Shown: positions 8,310 to 16,755 of the stretch, piece by piece
Layout of the letters: each line of letters starts with the position of its first letter
Numbering within the stretch: the first letter of the stretch is position 1
Origin: Caldilineaceae bacterium SB0664_bin_27
Lineage (GTDB): Bacteria > Chloroflexota > Anaerolineae > Caldilineales > Caldilineaceae
DNA length: 40,642 nt
Assembly: GCA_009838625.1 (NCBI GenBank)
Contig: VXRG01000104.1
Coordinates: 1 to 40,642, forward strand
Direction: 5' to 3'
Notes under the pieces: generated by a model
Seen by the model: the letters and a program-made list of their open reading frames with translations, nothing else
Told to the model about the DNA's origin: nothing
Database searches by the model: none
Program-made: the position numbers and the translations under genes

Positions 8310-9113
8310 TCAACGACCTTGCCAGGAGGGAGCCCTCTTTTCTGCAAAGGCCCGCGGCCCCTCAATCGCGTCCTCACTCTCCTGCATCCTCTGCGCAGCC
8401 GGGTAGTCTCCCCGAATTGCGTCGGCCAAAGTCGGATAGTCGAGATTCCGGCGCGCCACCTGCTTTGTCGCGCGCAGCGCCAAGGGCGCGCACGCCAGCA
8501 TGTCCTCGACCCAGACTTGCACCGCGTCGTCCAGCCTCGCCCCTTGAACAACCTCGTTAACAAGCCCGTAGGCAAGCGCCTCCTGTGCGCTGAATTGCCG
8601 CCCTGTCAGCAACAGGCCCATCGCCACCTTGTCGGGCAGCTGTCTGACCAGACGGTGCACGCCGCCGCTCATCGCTGCCAGACCCACGCGCGGCTCAGGA
8701 AACGCGAACTTGGCGTGCTCGGCCGCCACAATCAGGTCACAGGCCAGCGCAATCTCCAGCCCGCCGCCCAACGCCAGCCCGTTGACCGCGGCAACCACGG
8801 GCTTGTCCAGGTCGAAACGATGCGTCAGGCCGGCAAAGCCGCTCGGCGGATACTCGTCTCGACCCTGTTGCGCACGCACCTTCAGATCTGTTCCGGTGCA
8901 AAAGCTGCGATTGCCCGCTCCCCGAACTACAGCTATCCACAGTTCACTGTCGCATGCAAACGCGTCGAAAGTCCTGGCCAGCTCAAAGTGGGCCGGGGAA
9001 TGGAGGGCGTTGAGAACCTGCGGCCGATTGAGTGTGACGTGCAGGACTCTGCCGTCAACACGCAGCAAGGTATGACGCGCGCTCGCGGCCAGTTCTCCGA
9101 TGGTCGTCTTCAA
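8310..9113 (-). CDS. Enoyl-CoA hydratase/isomerase family protein
   Basis: A 267-residue crotonase-fold protein. Seen: the CoA-site segment LNRPQVLNAL (28-37), oxyanion-hole loop FCTGTDL (71-77), NGLALGGGLEIALACD (111-126), and AEHAKFAFPEPRVGL (131-145). The two Glu residues that act in hydration by enoyl-CoA hydratases are present (E120 in GGGLE and E140 in FPEP), so hydratase activity is plausible. The gene starts 9 bases after the stop of the amidohydrolase gene and belongs to the same operon. The CoA substrate is unknown. Confidence 0.9.
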   Translation of the reverse strand: MKTTIGELAASARHTLLRVDGRVLHVTLNRPQVLNALHSPAHFELARTFDAFACDSELWIAVVRGAGNRSFCTGTDLKVRAQQGRDEYPPSGFAGLTHRFDLDKPVVAAVNGLALGGGLEIALACDLIVAAEHAKFAFPEPRVGLAAMSGGVHRLVRQLPDKVAMGLLLTGRQFSAQEALAYGLVNEVVQGARLDDAVQVWVEDMLACAPLALRATKQVARRNLDYPTLADAIRGDYPAAQRMQESEDAIEGPRAFAEKRAPSWQGR

Positions 9114-9122
9114 TTCGAATCC

Positions 9123-10193
9123 TCAGGCCGCTTTCAGGCCGTAGAGTTCGGCCGCGGTCTGGCCCATGATGCGGGAGCGGAGACGCTCGGGGAATTGACG
9201 CAAGGCGAAGTCGGGGGCGTCGCCGTCCCAGTGGGGAAAGTCGCTCGAGAACATCAGCATCTGCTCGGCCGGGAACATCTCCAGCATGGCGTGGAAGTGG
9301 TCCACGTCCGGCGGCTCCTCCAGTGGCTGCGTGGTGACCCGTATGTGGCGGGCCGCAACTTCGCTCGGCAGCTCATTGAGCCAAGGAACAGTCGAGTGCA
9401 GCGCCTTCCAGTTCTTGTCCATCCGCCACAGAATCGGCGGCAGCCAAGAGATGCCGCCTTCGACAAGCACAAACTTGAGATTGGGGAACTTGGCGAAGAC
9501 ACCTTCGGCCAGCATACTCGTCACATGGGCGATGTAACTGTTCACCAGCGTGGTATGCCACTCGAAATAGCTGGTGGGGTATCCGGCTGCATTGGGGGGA
9601 CCCGACAGCCCGACCCCCTCGGAGCCAGGATGGATCGCAATGGCCAGCCCGTATTCGCTCGCCGCTTCGTATATCGGATGGAAGATCCGCTGGCCCCAGG
9701 GGATGCGCGAGGCGCTCGGCAGCTGCACCTGTACAAACTGCGGATGGCCACCCAAGCGGTGGATTTCCCTGACCGCCATTTCCGGCAGGTGCGGGTAGAC
9801 GCCCAGCGAAGAAAGCAGCCGGGGCGTTTGGGTGAACCACTCCTCTGCGTACACGTCGTTCACTGCGCTGATCACCGCGGCGGCAAAATCAGGTTCCGGC
9901 GACTGGGCCGTATGCAGCACACCCCCAGGAAGCAGGACACCGTAGTCGATCTCGTACCTGTCGAGGAAATGCTTTACCAGGAGCTTCGGGTCGCCGTGGA
10001 TCGTGCGGCCGTCCTCCAGCTTCACATCCGACCTTTCGACGCCCATCGGATTCCACCAGCCCAAGTTGCCCGGCCCGCGGTTCCCCGAGGCATAACGGGT
10101 CCGCCAGGGCTCAGGCAGCCGCGCCTGCACGCGATCCGCGTTTACTCCGGGGTGAATATCGGTATCGACGACCAATCCGTTGTTGTTTGTCAT
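9123..10193 (-). CDS. Amidohydrolase family 2 protein (ACMSD-like)
   Basis: A 356-residue TIM-barrel metallohydrolase of the amidohydrolase_2 group, which includes decarboxylases such as ACMSD and gamma-resorcylate decarboxylase as well as hydrolases. Seen: the N-terminal metal motif VDTDIHPG (9-16), with DxH in place of HxH; IAIHPGSEG in the middle; VEGGISWLP; and the C-terminal MFSSDFPHWDGD carrying the last metal Asp. The start ATG at 10193 forms an ATGA overlap with the stop of the upstream permease gene, indicating translational coupling. With the hydratase genes downstream, a decarboxylation or hydrolysis step on an imported compound is a reasonable inference. Confidence 0.87.
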   Translation of the reverse strand: MTNNNGLVVDTDIHPGVNADRVQARLPEPWRTRYASGNRGPGNLGWWNPMGVERSDVKLEDGRTIHGDPKLLVKHFLDRYEIDYGVLLPGGVLHTAQSPEPDFAAAVISAVNDVYAEEWFTQTPRLLSSLGVYPHLPEMAVREIHRLGGHPQFVQVQLPSASRIPWGQRIFHPIYEAASEYGLAIAIHPGSEGVGLSGPPNAAGYPTSYFEWHTTLVNSYIAHVTSMLAEGVFAKFPNLKFVLVEGGISWLPPILWRMDKNWKALHSTVPWLNELPSEVAARHIRVTTQPLEEPPDVDHFHAMLEMFPAEQMLMFSSDFPHWDGDAPDFALRQFPERLRSRIMGQTAAELYGLKAA

Positions 10194-11044
10194 CTTCCTG
10201 CCAGTCCACTCATCTGAATTCCGCTCACGAAGTAGCGCTGCGCAAAGAAAAACAGAACCAGCAACGGCGCGATCATCGCAGTCGACGCAGCCATCATCAG
10301 GTTCCACTCGGTGTGGTATAGGCCCTGAAACCCTCGCAAGCCAATCGCCATCGTCCAGTTCTCCGGACTCTGGAGGTAGATCAGGGGTTCAAAGAAGTCG
10401 TTCCAGTTGTGGATGAAAGCAAAGACGGCAATCGTTGCCAGCACCGGCTTCGAAAGGGGCAGAATCACGCCCCAGTAGATGCGGAGATTGTTGGCCCCGT
10501 CGATGCGGGCTGCCTCATCCAGCTCAAGGGGAATCGTCATGAAGAATTGCCGAAAGAGAAAGATGTTGAACGCACCGCCTCCGAACCAGAGCGGCACGAT
10601 CAGGGGCAGAAAGGTGTCGATCCAACCCAGCGTGCGGAAAACGATGAAAGTCGGAATGAGCGTAACGATTGACGGCAGCATGATCGTCGAGAGTACAAGA
10701 AGAAACAGCGGTTCACGAAATGGAAAGCGCAGCCTTGCAAACGCAAAAGCCGCCAGCGAGGCCGTCAGCATAGCGCCGATGGTGGCAAAGATGACGATGC
10801 GGATCGTGTTCCAGAAGTACTCGTGAAAGGCAACAGCCTTAAACGCGTCCGAGTAGTTGGTCCATACAAACGGTTCGGGGATCCATTTTGGCGGCATCAG
10901 GAAGGTCTGCCCGCCCGTCTTCAACGAAGTCGACAGCAGCCACACCAGCGGCAGAGCAAGGGTCAAGGCAAGAGCGCTCAGGATCACATACCAAATTCCG
11001 GCAAGAATCAGTTCCTTTGCGGTCCGGCTGTCCATTGTCTGCAT
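10190..11044 (-). CDS. Carbohydrate ABC transporter permease, MalG type
   Basis: A 284-residue inner-membrane permease with six predicted transmembrane segments and the cytoplasmic EAA loop EAARIDGANNLRIYWGVILPL, which contacts the ATPase. The N-terminal half with LSTSLKTGGQTF is typical of the second sugar permease (MalG/UgpE/LacG group). The ATG at 11044 is 21 bases after the preceding permease stop; another ATG at 11035 is also possible. Its stop overlaps the amidohydrolase start by 4 bases. It forms the membrane channel with the MalF-type permease. No ATPase gene is nearby. Confidence 0.92.
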   Translation of the reverse strand: MQTMDSRTAKELILAGIWYVILSALALTLALPLVWLLSTSLKTGGQTFLMPPKWIPEPFVWTNYSDAFKAVAFHEYFWNTIRIVIFATIGAMLTASLAAFAFARLRFPFREPLFLLVLSTIMLPSIVTLIPTFIVFRTLGWIDTFLPLIVPLWFGGGAFNIFLFRQFFMTIPLELDEAARIDGANNLRIYWGVILPLSKPVLATIAVFAFIHNWNDFFEPLIYLQSPENWTMAIGLRGFQGLYHTEWNLMMAASTAMIAPLLVLFFFAQRYFVSGIQMSGLAGR

Positions 11045-11065
11045 CAGCAATTCATCATGGCCGTA

Positions 11066-11998
11066 CTAGCGGCGCACATCTCCCTCGTAGAAGACCCAGC
11101 GGTCCGAAAGCATGAACTGTATTGCAGTAAATGTGAGTACGATGACAAACAGCACCCAGGCCATCGCCGAAGCATAGCCCATGCGGAAGTTCTCGAACGC
11201 GGCGCGGAACAGATAGAGCAGATAGAAGAGCGTTGAATAGCTGGGCCCGCCCTCGGTCATTATGTACGCCTGGGTGAACACCTGGAATGCGCCGATGATC
11301 GCAATAATCAGGTTGAAGAACAGGGCGGGTGTCAATAGCGGCAGGGTGATACGCCAGAACCGGCTCCACCAATTGGCGCCGTCAATTGATGCCGCCTCGT
11401 ACAGCTCCATCGGGATGCCCTTGAGCCCAGCCAGCAGGATCACCATCTGACCGCCAATGGACCAGAAGCTCATGACAATCAGAGCCGGCTTGGCCAGCCT
11501 AGGGTCCTGCAGCCAGTACAGGCCCTCCAGCCCGATCCATTCTAGGAAGGCGTTGGCGAGCCCCCATTCCGGATGGAAGATCCAGACCCAGAGAATCGAA
11601 TTGGCCACGACCGGAGTCAGGGAAGGCACGTAGTAGGCTGTACGGAAAAAGTGAATGCCTCGCAGGTTCATGTTGACGGCCAGCGCCGCCAGCAGAGCGA
11701 AAAACAGATGCAGCGGCACACCAATGAACACGTAGTAGCTTGTATTGTAGAGGCTGAGCCAGAACCGGTCGTCGTTGAAGAGCTTCACATACTGTGCGCC
11801 GCCCACCCACACCGACGGCGTGACGATCTCCCAGCGTGTGAACGAGATATACAGCGACGCCAGCATAGGGCCCGCGGTGAAGATGATGAAGCCCAGAATC
11901 CACGGCAGGATGAAGAGATAGCCGTCCCTGGCTTCGGACCAGAGCAGGCCGCGCCCCTTTTTCACTTTTGCTCCGGGATCTCCTTGGACGCCCATCAC
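11066..11998 (-). CDS. Carbohydrate ABC transporter permease, MalF type
   Basis: A 310-residue permease with six membrane segments beginning at FILPWILGFIIF, as in the UgpA/LacF group, and an EAA loop EAASIDGANWWSRFWRITLPLL near the C-terminal third. The start is GTG at 11998 or ATG at 11995. It lies between the binding-protein gene and the MalG-type gene, all on the minus strand. A perfect hairpin at 12016-12048 separates it from the binding-protein gene and could lower its expression relative to that gene. Confidence 0.92.
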   Translation of the reverse strand: MMGVQGDPGAKVKKGRGLLWSEARDGYLFILPWILGFIIFTAGPMLASLYISFTRWEIVTPSVWVGGAQYVKLFNDDRFWLSLYNTSYYVFIGVPLHLFFALLAALAVNMNLRGIHFFRTAYYVPSLTPVVANSILWVWIFHPEWGLANAFLEWIGLEGLYWLQDPRLAKPALIVMSFWSIGGQMVILLAGLKGIPMELYEAASIDGANWWSRFWRITLPLLTPALFFNLIIAIIGAFQVFTQAYIMTEGGPSYSTLFYLLYLFRAAFENFRMGYASAMAWVLFVIVLTFTAIQFMLSDRWVFYEGDVRR

Positions 11999-12015
11999 AA
12001 GGACTTGAAGTAAGA

Positions 12016-12048
12016 GATGCTGGCAGTCGCGGCGCGACTGCCAGCATC
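12016..12048 (-). terminator. Perfect 15-bp hairpin between binding-protein and permease genes
   Basis: GATGCTGGCAGTCGC and its exact reverse complement flank a 3-base loop. It lies 14 bases downstream of the binding-protein stop codon and 18 bases before the MalF-type start. No T-run follows on the transcribed strand, so it looks more like an mRNA-stabilising or attenuating hairpin than a full terminator. Confidence 0.6.
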
Positions 12049-12061
12049 ATGTCTGTCTAAC

Positions 12062-13411
12062 TTATACACCAGGGACGTAGACCGCCAGCTCTTCTACACG
12101 GCTGGCGATGGCATCCAGCGTCGCCTGGGCATCGGCCTTTTCGATACCGTAGATCGAGTCGAGGGCAGGCTGCACTTCGCGGTGCACGCCGATCCAGTCA
12201 CCGGAGACCGGCTCCGGTCTGCCGTACTCGAAGGCGTCCAACATGATCTGTGCGTTGGGCGGGAGTACGTCTGCCATCGTCTCCAGCAGGCTCTCGGCAA
12301 CTACCTTGAGGGAAGGTACGTTCAGGCCGGTGGCCTCCACCCAGTGGCGGAAGGCGTTCTCGCCGCCCAGGAACTTCATCCACTGCCAGGCGGCGTCGGG
12401 ATTCTCGGTCCCGCTGTAGAGGCTGTGGCCGGCTGACGCGACGCGCGTCGTGCGCGTGTCGCCTTCATCCACCGGAAAATGAGCGATGTCCCACTCGAAC
12501 TCCGAGCTCATTACATTGGAGAAGACGGAGAACTGCGGGAACATGCCGATACGGCCCGTGGTGAAGAGATCGCCGGTGCTGAAGCCGCCGGCCTCGGTCA
12601 CCGTGGCCGGTACGTGGATGCCGCCCTCTTGGTGCCAGTCCTGGATCTCCACGACCTGGGAGAGCGAAGGCTCCTGGTTCATCGTGAACTTTGTGCGGTC
12701 CTCGCTCAGGACGTCGCCTCCCTTCTGCCACATCCTGATCCAGGTATTTCGATTGCGGTGCCAGTCCGCCGTTCCGTAGGTGCGATCGGGACCCTCGCCC
12801 TGCGTCATCGCCGTGGCGCACTCGATGAAGTCCGCCCAGGTCCAGCCGTCCGTAGGCCGCGGCATGCCTGCGGCATCGAAAAACTCGGCGTTGTAGATGA
12901 TTACCGTACTCGTCGTCTCGCGCGGGAATCCGATCTGCCTGCCCTCGTATTGAAAGTCCTTGTATGCGGCCAGCAGGAAGTCGTCGCCGCTGATGTCGTC
13001 GTCGGCGTCGATGAACGGGTTGACGTCCAGCTGGATATTGCGCACGGCCTGACCCGAGTTGGTGTAACTGTGCGCCCAGTAGGAGTCGGGAGCGTCGCCC
13101 GCCGCGATAAGCGTCAGGAGCTTAGTCTGGATTTGAATCGCGCCGCCCGGTTCCCAAATCGGGTCAATGGTAATATCTGTGTTGGCCGCCTGGAAGTCCT
13201 CAATGAGCGGCTCGTAGCGCAGGAAAGCGACTTCGCCGCCACCCTGGGTCAGAAACGATACGGTAGCCGGCTCGGCCATTGCGGCATCGCCGCCGGCTTC
13301 GCCCCCGGCCGGGGCTGCCACCGGCATACATGCCGCAAGCGCGGTCGCGCCGACGCCAAGTGCGGAAAGGCGCAGAAAACTACGTCGAGAAACGGAAACC
13401 TGGTCACTCAT
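12062..13411 (-). CDS. Sugar-type ABC substrate-binding lipoprotein (Tat signal)
   Basis: A 449-residue extracytoplasmic solute-binding protein (family 1, MalE/UgpB type). The N terminus carries a twin-arginine motif SRRSFLRLS followed by a hydrophobic stretch and a lipobox LAAC at about residues 25-28, so it should be exported folded by Tat and anchored as a lipoprotein. An Ala/Gly-rich linker precedes the mature domain, which has the typical YNAEFFDAAGMPRPTDGWTWADF hinge region. AAAGGAG lies about 9 bases before the ATG. A candidate promoter of its own lies at 13452-13481. It delivers an unknown solute, probably a sugar or sugar derivative, to the two permeases encoded downstream. Confidence 0.92.
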   Translation of the reverse strand: MSDQVSVSRRSFLRLSALGVGATALAACMPVAAPAGGEAGGDAAMAEPATVSFLTQGGGEVAFLRYEPLIEDFQAANTDITIDPIWEPGGAIQIQTKLLTLIAAGDAPDSYWAHSYTNSGQAVRNIQLDVNPFIDADDDISGDDFLLAAYKDFQYEGRQIGFPRETTSTVIIYNAEFFDAAGMPRPTDGWTWADFIECATAMTQGEGPDRTYGTADWHRNRNTWIRMWQKGGDVLSEDRTKFTMNQEPSLSQVVEIQDWHQEGGIHVPATVTEAGGFSTGDLFTTGRIGMFPQFSVFSNVMSSEFEWDIAHFPVDEGDTRTTRVASAGHSLYSGTENPDAAWQWMKFLGGENAFRHWVEATGLNVPSLKVVAESLLETMADVLPPNAQIMLDAFEYGRPEPVSGDWIGVHREVQPALDSIYGIEKADAQATLDAIASRVEELAVYVPGV

Positions 13412-13451
13412 CTTGCTTTCTCCTTTACAAAGGTAAGTCGGCCCAAAGTGG

Positions 13452-13481
13452 GATATACCTTATTTCGTTTCACAATGCGAA
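13452..13481 (-). promoter_or_regulatory. Candidate promoter for the sugar-binding lipoprotein gene
   Basis: On the minus strand, TTCGCA (13476-13481) and TATATC (13452-13457) are 18 bases apart. Each matches the sigma70 consensus at 4 of 6 positions. The leader would be about 34 bases. It could let the binding protein be made independently of the upstream dehydrogenase gene. Confidence 0.35.
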
Positions 13482-13604
13482 TGGTAGCACAGGCCCAGCC
13501 GCAGCGCTAACGTACGTCGAATACCGGGAGGGTTCCAGAAGTCGCAGTCGTCACAATCCCTCAGAAGATCATCTGCGGGCACGAGAGCAAGGGAAGGAAG
13601 AGGG

Positions 13605-14543
13605 TCAGTCCAAGGAGATGACACCTTTCAGGTAAGAGCCCTCTCCCGCCAGGATCTCTTCCATCAGAGAAGGGTATTCGCTGAGAGGGACGGTATGGGT
13701 CACGAGCGGCCGCAGGTCGAAGACGCCGGCGTCAATGAGCTTGATTGCGGGCGGGAAGGTGTTGCGGATTTTTGAAGAGGGAGACGAATTAACGATTGTG
13801 AATCCGCCCAGGTGCCAGTGGGATGGGTCGAAGTAGGCCTTTTGCCCCTTTATCCAGCCGAAGAGGTTGATGCGCCCACCGTTCCTGACGATATTTGCGG
13901 AGAGGTCGAGGCCGCCCTGGCTGCCTGAGGCATCGACAACGATGTCGATGCCGCGGGCCTTGAGATCTGCGGCAAGGTCGTCCGTGTCGTGCTGTGAGAT
14001 GTCGATGGTTTCGGCCGCGCCCTGCTGCCGAGCCAGTTCCAGTCTCTTTTCGACAATGTCGAGGACGATGAGCTCTCCGACGGGCATGTGCAGGAGGCCT
14101 TGCAGGAGAAGCTGGCCCATGAAACCGGCTCCGATCAGGGCGACGGTTTCACCAGCGTTCAGGTTGGTTTGGTCGAGGCCGGTGACGGCGCAGGCAACAG
14201 GTTCCACGATCCAGTGTTCGTCGGCCAGGTCCGAATCCGGGAGTGGGTATACTCTTTCGCCTGACAGGTTGCGAACGGTAGCAAAGCCGCCGCCGGCCAC
14301 TCTGTCTCCCTCTTTGAAGCCGGTCACGCCTGGCCCGATCTTTGAAATGTAACCGACTCCCTCGTGACCTGGGGGCGCCATCGGGATCATGGCTGAGCCC
14401 AGCTTGGCGGTCACGATGTCCCAGGAACAGATGCCACAGGCGCCGCCGGTTAGCTGGATTTCGCCCTCTCCAGGGTCTCCGACTTCCGTTACCAAGAGTT
14501 CGATGCTGCCATCGTCGAGATATCGCAGTGTTTTGCTTTCCAT
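13605..14543 (-). CDS. Zinc-dependent alcohol dehydrogenase (MDR), no structural zinc loop
   Basis: A 312-residue medium-chain dehydrogenase. The catalytic zinc ligands are kept: Cys36 in GACGICSWD, His60-Glu61 in PPGHEGVGY and Glu114 in WIVEPVACA. The NAD(P) loop is ALIGAGFMG (135-143), with acidic LDIVEKR after the next strand, which favours NAD. The four-Cys structural zinc lobe normally found after GDRV is absent, making the protein short for the class. The ATG at 14543 has GGAAG 5 bases upstream. It is the first gene of the minus-strand operon and diverges from the isomerase-like gene. It probably oxidises a sugar or polyol hydroxyl. Confidence 0.87.
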   Translation of the reverse strand: MESKTLRYLDDGSIELLVTEVGDPGEGEIQLTGGACGICSWDIVTAKLGSAMIPMAPPGHEGVGYISKIGPGVTGFKEGDRVAGGGFATVRNLSGERVYPLPDSDLADEHWIVEPVACAVTGLDQTNLNAGETVALIGAGFMGQLLLQGLLHMPVGELIVLDIVEKRLELARQQGAAETIDISQHDTDDLAADLKARGIDIVVDASGSQGGLDLSANIVRNGGRINLFGWIKGQKAYFDPSHWHLGGFTIVNSSPSSKIRNTFPPAIKLIDAGVFDLRPLVTHTVPLSEYPSLMEEILAGEGSYLKGVISLD

Positions 14544-14857
14544 GTTTGCTTCCTTGCTGGTGAATGAAGTACGGACGGGTCCGTCTGGAGCGCATCCAGG
14601 CCGGGTGAGCATTGGAGGGAATATTAACATAGTGAGGGCCGGTTGTGCAGGTGTCCGTAGCGGGAATGGCGGACTGCTGTGATCAGTGGTCAGCCGTCAG
14701 CGGCAGCTGCGACGTCTTTGGTCCGATCTGAACAGAGAAAGTTTGCATTTTTCAGGGCAAGTCCGTATGATCCTGGTCAGGCTGTTTTGTCCCATAGGAA
14801 GCCAGGTCGCGAAGCCCCACACCCCGCGAGCCAACAAGAAGACAGGGAAAAACAACG
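14544..14857. other. Divergent intergenic region
   Basis: About 310 bases lie between two divergently transcribed catabolic operons. On the plus strand it contains a promoter candidate (14743-14771). On the minus strand an AT-rich patch around 14621-14632 (TATGTTAATATT) might hold a -10 box for the dehydrogenase gene. I see no clear palindromic operator and no regulator gene next to it. Confidence 0.5.
14743..14771 (+). promoter_or_regulatory. Candidate promoter for the isomerase-like gene
   Basis: TTGCAT (14743-14748) and TATGAT (14766-14771) are 17 bases apart. The -10 box matches consensus at 5 of 6 positions, the -35 box at 3 of 6. The leader before the ATG at 14858 would be about 80 bases. 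Confidence 0.4.
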
Positions 14858-15700
14858 ATGCAATTGGGATTCAGTACCTGGGGCATGCCGGCAGTTCCCG
14901 TTGACGCCATTGTTCGCCACCTAGCCGGCCTCGGTTTTGACGGCGTCGAGCTCACCGTTCTCTCCCATCACACAACTGCACTGGAAAGGCTGGACAAGGA
15001 CGAACGCAGCCGCATCCTGAAGCTGCTGCAGGATAACAATCTCCAGCTGCCCGCCATCGCCGGACACGTCAGCTTGATGGATGAGGACAGCGCCAGCCAC
15101 GCCGCCAATCTCGAACGGCTCAAGAAGACGATGGACGTGGCGCTTGAGTGGGCATCTGAGGACGGGCCACCGGTGGTGGATACAACTGCCGGCGGCAAGC
15201 CTGAAGATTGGGACAGCAAATTGGGCATGCTGGTCGAGCGGATTCAAGAGGCGGCGGAGTACGGAGAGAAGACGGGAGTCACGATCGCGATCGAGCCGCA
15301 CGTCGGCTCCATTATCGACACGCCGGATCGAATGCTTGAGGTGATCAGGCAGGTCGGTTCACGAGCGGTCGGCGTCAACTTCGACATCAGCCATTTCAAT
15401 GTCATGGGGATCGGCATCGAAGAATCGGTTGCCGCAATGGCCCCTCACGCGTGCCATACGCACGTCAAGGACGAACGCGGCACAGTTCCGGACTTCGAGT
15501 TCCTTGTCCCGGGCGAAGGCGAATTCGATTACGTAACCTATCTGAAGGCGATGCAGCGGCACGGCTACACCGGATTCATCACAGCCGAGATCAGCAACAT
15601 GGTGCAGCGCCGGACCCCATACTACCCACTGGCCGTGGCGACCGAGACCTACAACACGTTGGCCAAGGCATTCGATGACGCCGGAATTGAACGCAACTGA
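14858..15700 (+). CDS. Sugar phosphate isomerase/epimerase-like TIM barrel
   Basis: A 280-residue protein of the xylose isomerase-like / AP endonuclease 2 superfamily. The start MQLGFSTWGMP and LAGLGFDGVEL are typical of the first barrel strand and helix. Candidate metal ligands lie at strand ends: Glu in IAIEPHVG, Asp and His in NFDISHFN, His in CHTHVKDERG and Glu in FITAEISN. Relatives act as ketose epimerases, inosose dehydratases or hydroxypyruvate isomerases, so a sugar or inositol-like substrate is likely. It opens the plus-strand cluster with SDR, Gfo/Idh and PhyH genes, consistent with a carbohydrate catabolic role. Confidence 0.87.
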   Translation: MQLGFSTWGMPAVPVDAIVRHLAGLGFDGVELTVLSHHTTALERLDKDERSRILKLLQDNNLQLPAIAGHVSLMDEDSASHAANLERLKKTMDVALEWASEDGPPVVDTTAGGKPEDWDSKLGMLVERIQEAAEYGEKTGVTIAIEPHVGSIIDTPDRMLEVIRQVGSRAVGVNFDISHFNVMGIGIEESVAAMAPHACHTHVKDERGTVPDFEFLVPGEGEFDYVTYLKAMQRHGYTGFITAEISNMVQRRTPYYPLAVATETYNTLAKAFDDAGIERN

Positions 15701-15869
15701 AAGAGAAACTGTAAGTCTGAGGACACCAGTTCGGCGGCAAATTGAGCAGGAGTTCGGTAGCAACAGTCACCGGCGCTTTTGCTCAACGCCCACCTGATAG
15801 AGATGCCAGTATAGGCGCTTCAGTTTCTCGGTTACAGTGAATTCGGAAACAATAGATAAGGAGACAATT

Positions 15870-16637
15870 GTGTCTGATGAGGTAAGCTTCGACCTGAGCG
15901 GCAAGGTCATGATCGTCACCGGCGCCGGCAAGGGGATCGGCAAATCGATAGCCGAAGCGGCGGCCCGCTACGGCGCCACCCTGGCCCTTGGCAGCCGCAC
16001 GGTCAGCGAAAGTGAAGAGACTGCGCAGATGTGCCGTGATCTCGGCGTGCAGGCTGAAGCGTGGCATCTCGACGTGACCGACCTGGGGAGCATTGAAGGG
16101 TTTGTCAGCAAGACCTGGGACAGATTCGGCCGCATCGATTCGGTTGTCAACAACGCCGGCTACAACAGCCCGAAACCGGCCCTCGACTATACAGAAGAAG
16201 AGTTTGACTATATCTCGGACGTTAACTTCAAGGGCGCCTTCTTCATGTCAACGGCTTGCGCCCGCCGCATGATCGACGCAGGCATAGAAGGAAGCGTAAT
16301 CGCCATCAGCTCCCAAGTTGGCGTGGTCGGCGGCCCGCTGCGGTCGATCTACGCCTCGGCCAAGGGCGCCGTGGGCCAGATGACACGTTCCCTGGCGGTC
16401 GAATGGGCGCCCCACAACATAACAGTCAACGCGGTTGCGCCGACCTTTACGCGCACGCCGCTTCTGGAGCAGGCCATAAAGAACCCCGATTTTGCCAAGA
16501 ATCTGGAAAAGATTCCGATGGGACGGATCGCGGAGCCGCATGAAATCGCAGGCGCGATCATCTACATGGCGTCCGATGCCGCCCGCATGGTGACCGGACA
16601 GGTGCTGGTCGTCGACGGCGGCTACACGTCTGTCTAA
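15870..16637 (+). CDS. Short-chain dehydrogenase/reductase (SDR)
   Basis: A 255-residue classical SDR. Seen: NAD(P) loop TGAGKGIG (17-24), DVTD, NNAG in VVNNAGYN, catalytic Ser about 147-148, Tyr161 and Lys165 in YASAKG, and the C-terminal GQVLVVDGGYT. The start is chosen at the GTG at 15870 because AAGGAG lies 6 bases before it; a GTG at 15837 in the same frame has no such site and would add 11 residues. It probably oxidises a sugar or polyol and is cotranscribed with the isomerase-like gene. Confidence 0.9.
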   Translation: MSDEVSFDLSGKVMIVTGAGKGIGKSIAEAAARYGATLALGSRTVSESEETAQMCRDLGVQAEAWHLDVTDLGSIEGFVSKTWDRFGRIDSVVNNAGYNSPKPALDYTEEEFDYISDVNFKGAFFMSTACARRMIDAGIEGSVIAISSQVGVVGGPLRSIYASAKGAVGQMTRSLAVEWAPHNITVNAVAPTFTRTPLLEQAIKNPDFAKNLEKIPMGRIAEPHEIAGAIIYMASDAARMVTGQVLVVDGGYTSV

Positions 16638-16755
16638 CAGGTACCTGAAACGCAGATCGATGCTGCTCTAACCAGAGTCGACCGGGAAGCATTTGGAGCC
16701 GCCGCCCGAAGCAGGGGGCGGCAGTCCCGAAATCTCATTCGCTTCGGGAGAAAAC

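Noticed and set aside
8319..10217. A 632-codon open frame on the plus strand
   Set aside because: It lies antisense to the well-supported enoyl-CoA hydratase and amidohydrolase genes, is rich in Arg, Gln and His, and has no recognisable motif. It is a by-product of high GC content.
12479..13510. A 343-codon open frame on the plus strand
   Set aside because: It is antisense to the Tat-exported binding-protein gene, which has clear family motifs; its own translation has no fold signal.
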